From: an uncultured Oscillospiraceae bacterium
GTDB lineage: Bacteria > Bacillota > Clostridia > Oscillospirales > Oscillospiraceae
NCBI GenBank assembly: GCA_947630345.1
Contig: CANRHF010000141.1
Coordinates: 1 to 5,053, forward strand
Reading direction: 5' to 3'
DNA: 5,053 bases
The notes beneath the pieces were generated by a model, which was given only the letters and a program-made list of their open reading frames with translations, did no database searches and was not told the origin of the DNA. The position numbers and the translations under genes are program-made. Of the stretch, positions 1 to 5,053 are shown in pieces. Positions within the stretch are counted from its first letter, which is position 1, and every line of letters begins with the position of its first letter.

Positions 1-896
1 TGGGCCGGATCGCCAGGGCGGTGGCCGGCTGCAAAAAAACCCTGAAGGAATTTGACGCCGACATCGTGGTGGGCACGGGGGGCTACGCCAGCTTTCCCGC
101 GCTGTATGCCGGGCATCTGCTGAAGATCCCCACCTGCGTCCATGAGAGTAACGCTTTGCCGGGCCTGACCACCAAGCTGGCCACCGCCTTCGCCGACCGG
201 GTGCTGGTCTGCTTTCCCGAGAGCGCCCAGTACTACCGGGACCCCAAAAAGGTAGAAGTGGTGGGTATGCCGGTGCGCCGGGAGTTTCTCTTCGGCAAAA
301 AGGAGCAGGCCAAGAAGGAGCTGGGCTTGACGGGCCGCCCCGTGGTGGTTTCCGCTTTTGGAAGCCAGGGAGCCAGGGATATGAACCTGGTCATCGGGGA
401 GTTGTTCCGTCTGGAGAAGGACCAAGGGTTTCCCTTTCACCACATCCACGCCGTGGGCAGCTACGGCTGGGAATGGATGCCGGATCACGTCCGGGCGCAG
501 GGCGTGGACTTGGCGCGCGCTCCCGAGATCGATATGCGTCCGTACATCTATGATATGCCCCAGGTGATGGCGGCGGCGGATGTGTATATCGGCCGGGCGG
601 GGTCCTCTACCTGCAACGAAATTGCCGCCAGTGGAGTGCCCTGTATTTTGATCCCCTCGCCCAACGTGACCAACAATCACCAGGAGCACAACGCCCGGGT
701 CCTGGCGGACGCCGGCGGCGCGGTGCTGCTTCCCGAGAAGGAATGTGACGCCAAGCGGCTGATGCAGGAGATCCAAAGCCTCCTGGAGGATGAAAAGCGC
801 CGCCAGGCCATGTCCGCCGCCCTTCAACGGCTGGCGGTGCCGGACTCGGCCCAACGGATCTGCCGGATCATGGCGGAACTGACCGCCAAGGACTGA
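1..896 (+). CDS. murG: MurG, undecaprenyl-PP-MurNAc-pentapeptide N-acetylglucosaminyltransferase (5'-truncated by window edge)
   Basis: MurG transfers GlcNAc from UDP-GlcNAc to lipid I, making lipid II on the inner face of the cytoplasmic membrane. The reading frame is open from base 3 to the TGA at 894-896. The 297 visible residues compare with about 360 for the family, so roughly 70 N-terminal residues, including the first glycine-rich loop (GGTGGH), lie outside the window. The GTG at base 21 is an internal valine, not a start. Visible hallmarks are GTGGY (72-86) and HESNALPG (141-164) in the acceptor domain, the GSQGA loop (360-374), and the donor-sugar site RAGSSTCNE (594-620) with its conserved Glu. 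NNHQEHN (672-692) follows, with the Gln and Asn expected near UDP-GlcNAc. The usual GGSQGA is FGSQGA here. ftsQ begins 19 nt downstream, so the two genes are probably co-transcribed in a dcw-type operon. Identity is very secure. Confidence 0.97.
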   Translation, partial: GRIARAVAGCKKTLKEFDADIVVGTGGYASFPALYAGHLLKIPTCVHESNALPGLTTKLATAFADRVLVCFPESAQYYRDPKKVEVVGMPVRREFLFGKKEQAKKELGLTGRPVVVSAFGSQGARDMNLVIGELFRLEKDQGFPFHHIHAVGSYGWEWMPDHVRAQGVDLARAPEIDMRPYIYDMPQVMAAADVYIGRAGSSTCNEIAASGVPCILIPSPNVTNNHQEHNARVLADAGGAVLLPEKECDAKRLMQEIQSLLEDEKRRQAMSAALQRLAVPDSAQRICRIMAELTAKD

Positions 897-902
897 TACC
901 AA

Positions 903-907
903 AGGAG
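903..907 (+). promoter_or_regulatory. Shine-Dalgarno site for ftsQ
   Basis: AGGAG lies 8 nt upstream of the ATG at 916, in the 19-nt gap after the murG stop. It supports 916 as the start of ftsQ. No promoter fits between the two genes, which favours read-through from murG. Confidence 0.8.
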
Positions 908-915
908 TATTCCAA

Positions 916-1962
916 ATGGAGCCAAGACAGAATAAACCCCGCTCCAACCAGAGGGGGACAACCCAGGCGGCCAAACAGGGGAAGCGGGCCGGCGCCCAAA
1001 AGCCCGCCTCCGGCGGCGCTCAGCGGCGTTCCGCGGCCCGTTCTTCCGCCCCCGCCGGGAAGCGGACCCCCGCCCGGACCTCCGACCGGGAGGCGGCAAG
1101 GAGAAAGACCCGACGGAGGACCGCCGAGACCAAGCCGGATCCCCAGGCCCCCCGGGTGGTATACGTTCCGGCGGCCCCCTTCAGCCGGGGAAAGTTGCTG
1201 CTGCAGCTGACCACGGTGGTGGCGGTGGTGCTGGCCTTGACCTTCGGCGTGTCCATTTTCTTCCGGGTGAAGAACATCACCGTGGACGGCGCGGTGAAGT
1301 ACAATGCCTGGGAGATCCAGCAGGCCTCCGGCATCCGGGAGGGGGACGGCCTGATGACCTTCGGCAGGACCGTTGCCTGCGGGAAAATTAAGTCCCTTCC
1401 CTATGTGGATACGGTTCGGATTGGTATAAAATTGCCGGATACGGTAAATATTGTGATTACGGAGTTCGATGTCCTCTATGCCGTCCGGGATGAGAGCGGC
1501 AGCCGGTGGCTGATGACCGCCGACGGGAAGATCATCGACCAGGTGGACAGCGCCCTGGCGGCGGACCATACCGAGGTGATCGGCGTCCGGCTGCTGCTTC
1601 CGGGGAAGGACCAGGAGGCCCAGGCTCTGGAGGACGCGCCGCCTGCCCAGGCCACCGGGGAGTCCGCGCCTCAGACGGTGCGGGCCAGCGACCGGCTTTC
1701 CGCGGTGCTGAGCATCGCCCAGTATTTGGAGAAGTATGGGGTCATCGGTCAGGTGGCCAGCATCGACGTGACGAATCTGGGCAGGATCGAGCTGCAATAC
1801 GGCCAGCGGTTTTTGGTGCAGCTGGGGGACGCTACCCAGCTGGAGTACAAGATCCGCTGCATGAAATCCGCCATTGACGAAATGGAGGATTACGAGAGCG
1901 GAGAGCTGGATATCAGCTTTACCATCCGCCCGGATGAAATCATCTACACCCCTCAGAACTGA
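916..1962 (+). CDS. ftsQ: FtsQ/DivIB-family cell division protein
   Basis: This is a 348-residue bitopic membrane protein of the FtsQ/DivIB family. Members join the divisome subcomplex with DivIC/FtsB and FtsL and help control septal peptidoglycan synthesis. Residues 1-91 form an unusually long, disordered, strongly basic cytoplasmic tail rich in Arg, Lys, Ala, Pro and Gln. Residues about 93-116 are the single transmembrane segment (LLLQLTTVVAVVLALTFGVSIFF). Residues about 117-184 match a POTRA domain: FRVKNITVDG, then an 'I..ASGI..GDGLM' helix, then LPYVDTVRIGIKLPDTVNIVITE. Residues about 185-345 form the extracytoplasmic beta domain. It contains an acidic, Pro/Ala-rich insertion at about 232-258 and an ILS-IAQYLEKYG helix. 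The ATG at 916 is chosen for its SD spacing and the gap after murG. The family call rests on architecture and position after murG, since primary conservation in this family is low. A T7 tract follows the stop directly, but its hairpin is weak. Confidence 0.9.
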   Translation: MEPRQNKPRSNQRGTTQAAKQGKRAGAQKPASGGAQRRSAARSSAPAGKRTPARTSDREAARRKTRRRTAETKPDPQAPRVVYVPAAPFSRGKLLLQLTTVVAVVLALTFGVSIFFRVKNITVDGAVKYNAWEIQQASGIREGDGLMTFGRTVACGKIKSLPYVDTVRIGIKLPDTVNIVITEFDVLYAVRDESGSRWLMTADGKIIDQVDSALAADHTEVIGVRLLLPGKDQEAQALEDAPPAQATGESAPQTVRASDRLSAVLSIAQYLEKYGVIGQVASIDVTNLGRIELQYGQRFLVQLGDATQLEYKIRCMKSAIDEMEDYESGELDISFTIRPDEIIYTPQN

Positions 1963-2011
1963 AACACAACGGGTTTTTTTGTAAAAACTTCAAGAAAAAT
2001 GAGAATATCTA

Positions 2012-2040
2012 TTGACCAAATTGGATTTTGGGGATAGAAT
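2012..2040 (+). promoter_or_regulatory. Sigma-A-type promoter upstream of ftsZ
   Basis: TTGACC (2012-2017) and TAGAAT (2035-2040) are separated by exactly 17 nt, with one mismatch in each hexamer to TTGACA/TATAAT. The flanking DNA from about 1974 to 2011 is A/T-rich in an otherwise GC-rich region and could act as an UP-like element. Initiation would be expected near 2046-2048, giving a leader of about 55 nt. The site lies only 63 nt from the FtsZ start and implies that ftsZ is transcribed at least partly independently of murG-ftsQ. Confidence 0.82.
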
Positions 2041-2059
2041 ATAGAAGTAAGATTGCATT

Positions 2060-2078
2060 TCCTGGCAGGACCCCCTGC
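2060..2078 (+). promoter_or_regulatory. Inverted repeat / small hairpin in the ftsZ leader
   Basis: TCCTG-G-CAGGA (2060-2070) is a perfect 5+1+5 inverted repeat. The CAGG arm can alternatively pair as GCAGG (2065-2069) with CCTGC (2074-2078) across a 4-nt loop. It sits just downstream of the predicted transcription start and 12 nt upstream of the ftsZ SD. It could be an operator or a weak RNA structure, or it could be chance. No known regulator motif is recognised. Confidence 0.3.
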
Positions 2079-2089
2079 AAAATATACAT

Positions 2090-2095
2090 AGGAGG
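2090..2095 (+). promoter_or_regulatory. Strong Shine-Dalgarno site that fixes the ftsZ start
   Basis: AGGAGG is followed by a 7-nt spacer and the ATG at 2103. It decides between this ATG and the in-frame upstream TTG at 2028. The TTG would add 25 residues unlike any FtsZ N-terminus and lies upstream of the predicted transcription start. Confidence 0.92.
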
Positions 2096-2102
2096 AGAGC
2101 AT

Positions 2103-3182
<1,080 letters not shown>

Positions 3183-3196
3183 GCGATCGGCAATAC

Positions 3197-3228
3197 GCAT
3201 CCCGGGCGGAAGTCCGGGATGCTTTTTT
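3197..3228 (+). terminator. Intrinsic (Rho-independent) terminator after ftsZ
   Basis: GCATCCCGG (3197-3205) pairs perfectly with CCGGGATGC (3214-3222). An extra G-T pair (3206/3213) is possible, leaving a 6-nt loop. Six Ts follow immediately (3223-3228). It starts 14 nt after the ftsZ stop. The last T directly precedes the GGAGG SD of the next gene, so termination and downstream translation signals are abutted. Confidence 0.93.
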
Positions 3229-3233
3229 GGAGG
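3229..3233 (+). promoter_or_regulatory. Shine-Dalgarno site for the methyltransferase gene
   Basis: GGAGG begins at the base after the terminator T-tract and sits 7 nt before the ATG at 3241. It supports this start codon. Any transcript carrying it must either read through the ftsZ terminator or begin within the hairpin region. Confidence 0.85.
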
Positions 3234-3240
3234 AAGCGCC

Positions 3241-3990
3241 ATGAATTCCTATCGCGCCCTGGCATCCTGCTATGACCGGCTGACCTGGGATGTGGACTAT
3301 CCGGCGGTGGTGACCTTTTACCGGCGGCTGCTGGCCCTGGACGGCCTGACGCCTAAGACTGCCCTGGATCTGGCCTGCGGAACCGGCAGCGTGGCCCTGC
3401 TCCTGGCCGACATGGGCCTGCGGGTGACGGGAGTGGATCAGTCCGAGGAAATGCTCACCGTGGCGGCGCAGAAGGCCCAGGACCACCCCAATCCCCCTTA
3501 TTTTGTCCATCAGCGGCTCCAGGACCTCCACGTTCCTCGGGCGGCGGACCTGGCGGTGTGCGCCCTGGACAGCCTGGACTATTTGACAGATCCGGAGGAC
3601 TGCCGGCGGGCCATTCGGCGGGTTTACAAGGCCCTGAATCCCGGCGGCTGCTTCCTGTTCGACGTGAATACCCCGGAAAAGCTCCGGGCCATGGACGGCC
3701 AGGTGTTTCTGGACGAGGATGAGGAGGTTTTCTGCGTCTGGCGGGGGGAGTTTGACGAAAAAACCAACATCTGCTCCTATGGAATGGACATTTTCCGCCG
3801 GGAGGGCCGCTTCTGGCGGCGGGATTTTGAGGAACACCGGGAGTACGCTTACGCCCAGGTTCAGCTGACCGCCTACCTCCGGGAGGCGGGATTCCGAAGC
3901 ATCCGGGTGTTTGGGGACCGGCGGCTGGAACCTCCGGGACCGGAGGAGCAGCGGATCTATTTTATGGCAAGGAAGGGAACCTTTCGATGA
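3241..3990 (+). CDS. Class I SAM-dependent methyltransferase, YqeM-like
   Basis: This is a 249-residue soluble Rossmann-fold methyltransferase. The N-terminus, MNSYRALASCYDRLTWDVDY, resembles the YqeM-like family of Firmicutes, which typically opens with a 'Y..FA..YD.L..DV.Y' cap. SAM-binding motif I is DLACGTGS (residues 43-50). Motif II is VTGVDQSEEML (62-72), with the acidic residue D66 expected to contact the ribose. Motif IV-like LAVCALDSLDYL spans 104-115, and the strand after the helix reads LNPGGCFLFDVNT (132-144). The acidic stretch DEDEEVF (158-164) begins a beta-rich C-terminal half of the kind that often shapes the substrate pocket. The substrate is unknown, and I do not see a DNA-methylase NPPY-type target motif. 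Its stop overlaps the hslO start (ATGA, 3987-3990), so the two are probably translationally coupled. In Bacillus, yqeM lies elsewhere, near comE, so this linkage is a lineage feature by inference. An exact biochemical role cannot be assigned. Confidence 0.88.
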   Translation: MNSYRALASCYDRLTWDVDYPAVVTFYRRLLALDGLTPKTALDLACGTGSVALLLADMGLRVTGVDQSEEMLTVAAQKAQDHPNPPYFVHQRLQDLHVPRAADLAVCALDSLDYLTDPEDCRRAIRRVYKALNPGGCFLFDVNTPEKLRAMDGQVFLDEDEEVFCVWRGEFDEKTNICSYGMDIFRREGRFWRRDFEEHREYAYAQVQLTAYLREAGFRSIRVFGDRRLEPPGPEEQRIYFMARKGTFR

Positions 3991-4865
3991 AGGACTATAT
4001 CGTGCGGGGCATCAGCCTGGACGGCTTTGTAAAGGCCACTGCCATCCGCTCCACGGACCTGGTGCGCCGGGGTGCGGAGATTCAAAAGACCGCTCCAAAC
4101 GCCACGGCTGCCTTCGGGCGAGCGCTGACGGCGGCCTCGATGATGGGGAACCTGCAGAAGGTGGAGAACGGCTCCATGACCCTGCAAATCAAAGGCGGCG
4201 GGCCCATCGGCACGATCCTGTGCGTCTCCGATGCAGTTGGAAACGTCCGGGGCTATGTGACGGAGCCCCGAGTCCCGCTGGTGGAGAAGTACCCGGGCAA
4301 GCTGGACGTGGGAGCCACCGTGGGCAAGGACGGGACCCTGACCGTGATCCGGGACCTGCAAATGAAGGAACCCTATGTGGGCACCATCCCCCTGGTTTCC
4401 GGGGAGATCGGGGACGACGTTACCGCCTACTTTGCCCAGAGCGAGCAGGTGGCCACCGCCTGCGCCCTGGGAGTCCTGGTGGACCGGGATCACACGGTGA
4501 AAAACGCCGGGGGATACCTCCTTCAGCTTCTCCCCGGGGCGCCGGAGGAAACCATCCAGGCCCTGGAGCGGGGGATCCAGCGCTCCGGGGCGGTCACCGC
4601 CATGCTGGAGGCGGGCATGACTCCGGAGGACATTCTGGGGGCGGTCTGCGGCGAGCTGGGGGTGGCGTTTTTGGAGACGACCCCGGTGTGCTACAAGTGC
4701 TATTGCTCCCGGGAGCGGGTCAGCGCGGCCCTGCTGAGCCTGGGCCGGGAGGAGCTGACCGAAATCGCGGGGGAGGGGAAGACCTTTCCGGTGGAGTGCC
4801 AATTCTGCGACACGGTGTACAGCTTTACCCCCTCGGACCTGCGGGAGCTGCTGGAGCGGGCGTAG
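3987..4865 (+). CDS. hslO: Hsp33 redox-regulated holdase chaperone
   Basis: Hsp33 is a cytoplasmic ATP-independent chaperone. It is activated by oxidative unfolding when its four zinc-binding cysteines form disulfides. The 292 residues match the usual family length. The N-terminal core contains RGISLDGFVKATAIRSTDLV (8-27), TAPNATAAFGRALTAASMMG (35-54), GGGPIGTILCV (70-80) and EPYVGTIPLVSGEIGDD (128-144). A flexible linker region spans about 180-230. The C-terminal redox switch has C238-x-C240 in KCYCSRER and C271-x-x-C274 in ECQFC, followed by YSFTPSDL (278-285). One additional cysteine, C235, sits three residues before the switch. The ATG at 3987 overlaps the upstream stop by 4 nt, and a purine-rich AAGGAAGGG lies about 9 nt upstream, so translation is probably coupled. 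No convincing terminator follows the TAG stop. Confidence 0.97.
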   Translation: MKDYIVRGISLDGFVKATAIRSTDLVRRGAEIQKTAPNATAAFGRALTAASMMGNLQKVENGSMTLQIKGGGPIGTILCVSDAVGNVRGYVTEPRVPLVEKYPGKLDVGATVGKDGTLTVIRDLQMKEPYVGTIPLVSGEIGDDVTAYFAQSEQVATACALGVLVDRDHTVKNAGGYLLQLLPGAPEETIQALERGIQRSGAVTAMLEAGMTPEDILGAVCGELGVAFLETTPVCYKCYCSRERVSAALLSLGREELTEIAGEGKTFPVECQFCDTVYSFTPSDLRELLERA

Positions 4866-4907
4866 AAAAATGCCGAAAAAACCGAGGGGCAAAATCGAAA
4901 AAAGTGC

Positions 4908-4936
4908 TTGACAAAAAGCCCTTGTCTGTGTATAAT
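4908..4936 (+). promoter_or_regulatory. Perfect-consensus sigma-A promoter for the tRNA gene
   Basis: TTGACA (4908-4913) and TATAAT (4931-4936) match both consensus hexamers exactly with the optimal 17-nt spacer. The preceding 40 nt (4866-4907) are rich in A-tracts (runs of 5-6 A), which may act as UP-element-like sequence. The predicted transcription start is near 4942-4945, giving a tRNA leader of about 33 nt to be removed by RNase P. A promoter of this strength is typical of stable RNA genes. Confidence 0.95.
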
Positions 4937-4976
4937 AAAACCCGTCGCTGAGAGGCCAACGCTTCCCGGCAGGTAG

Positions 4977-5052
4977 GGGAGCATAGCTCAGCTGGGAGAG
5001 CACATGCCTTACAAGCATGGGGTCACAGGTTCGAGCCCTGTTGTTCCCACCA
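4977..5052 (+). tRNA. tRNA-Val with anticodon UAC
   Basis: The 76-nt cloverleaf is complete. The acceptor stem GGGAGCA (4977-4983) pairs with TGTTCCC (5042-5048), with one G-T wobble. T8 and A9 follow, then the D-stem GCTC/GAGC (4986-4989 with 4998-5001). The anticodon stem CATGC/GCATG (5003-5007 with 5015-5019) encloses loop CTTACAA, with anticodon TAC at 5010-5012, which reads valine GUN codons and GUA best. The variable loop is 5 nt (5020-5024). The T-stem ACAGG/CCTGT (5025-5029 with 5037-5041) encloses TTCGAGC. The discriminator A5049 is followed by an encoded CCA at 5050-5052. The window ends one base later, so further tRNAs in the same transcript cannot be seen. Confidence 0.98.
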
Positions 5053-5053
5053 T

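Noticed and set aside
1422..1432. Extended -10-like TGG-TATAAA inside ftsQ, in a locally AT-rich patch
   Set aside because: The sequence 17 nt upstream (TATGTG) is a poor -35, the site lies within the conserved POTRA coding region, and a good promoter already exists before ftsZ.
868..1797. 309-residue minus-strand frame opposite ftsQ
   Set aside because: It covers the ftsQ start region and reads as Gly/Pro/His/Leu-rich shadow sequence with no motif or SD.
1948..1980. Possible terminator after ftsQ: ACCC/GGGT followed by T7
   Set aside because: The stem is only 4 bp with a 19-nt loop, and the alternative GTTTTT-TTGT-AAAAAC hairpin (1973-1988) is A/T-only. This is too weak to call a terminator, though the T-tract may cause some pausing.
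2028..2102. Upstream TTG start extending FtsZ by 25 residues
   Set aside because: The extension begins before the predicted transcription start, has no SD and resembles no FtsZ N-terminus. The ATG at 2103 has an ideal AGGAGG.
4829..4889. Complementary CCCCTCGG (4829-4836) and CCGAGGGG (4882-4889) spanning the hslO stop
   Set aside because: The 8-bp pairing would have a 45-nt loop and no T-tract follows it, so it is not a convincing terminator and is probably chance.
3911..4951. 346-residue + strand frame overlapping hslO in another phase
   Set aside because: It is Gly/Arg/Pro-rich shadow translation of hslO in a different phase and extends over the tRNA promoter. hslO is the conserved frame.
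3957..5018. 353-residue open frame on the minus strand opposite hslO and into the tRNA
   Set aside because: It runs through the hslO coding region, the tRNA promoter and part of the tRNA gene. Its composition is that of an antisense shadow and no family is recognisable.

Overview
This window is a stretch of core chromosome from a moderately GC-rich Firmicute. Protein signatures point to the class Clostridia, most likely an Oscillospiraceae/Ruminococcaceae-type gut anaerobe. The evidence is the MurG 'IPSPNVTNNHQEHNA' type donor site, the DivIB-type FtsQ with a long basic tail, a clostridial-style FtsZ, and a YqeM-like methyltransferase beside hslO. The taxonomic placement is inference from remembered family features, not from a search.

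Layout, all on the + strand. (1) Positions 1-896 hold the 3' four-fifths of murG, the lipid II-forming glycosyltransferase. (2) Positions 916-1962 hold ftsQ/divIB, 19 nt downstream with its own Shine-Dalgarno (SD) site, so the two form the distal end of a cell-wall/division (dcw) operon. (3) Positions 1963-2102 are an AT-rich gap with a near-consensus sigma-A promoter (TTGACC-17-TAGAAT) and a strong SD for ftsZ. (4) Positions 2103-3182 hold ftsZ, followed by a strong intrinsic terminator (3197-3228), so ftsZ looks like its own transcription unit. (5) Positions 3241-3990 hold a YqeM-like class I SAM methyltransferase and 3987-4865 hold hslO (Hsp33). They overlap by ATGA and form a two-gene unit whose first SD touches the ftsZ terminator's T-tract. 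(6) Positions 4908-4936 hold a perfect-consensus promoter (TTGACA-17-TATAAT) driving a tRNA-Val(UAC) gene at 4977-5052 with encoded CCA. The tRNA may be the first gene of a tRNA operon that runs off the window.

Functionally, murG, ftsQ and ftsZ link peptidoglycan precursor synthesis to the divisome. The downstream pair is a small-molecule or macromolecule methyltransferase of unknown substrate and a redox-activated holdase chaperone. There is no ftsA between ftsQ and ftsZ, and the FtsZ C-terminal tail is short and lacks the usual proline-containing 'DIPxFLR' peptide.

I see no mobile element, CRISPR array, defence cluster or clearly undescribed system. The points worth a second look are regulatory architecture and divergent tails of division proteins. 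Long minus-strand ORFs are reading-frame shadows of GC-rich genes.
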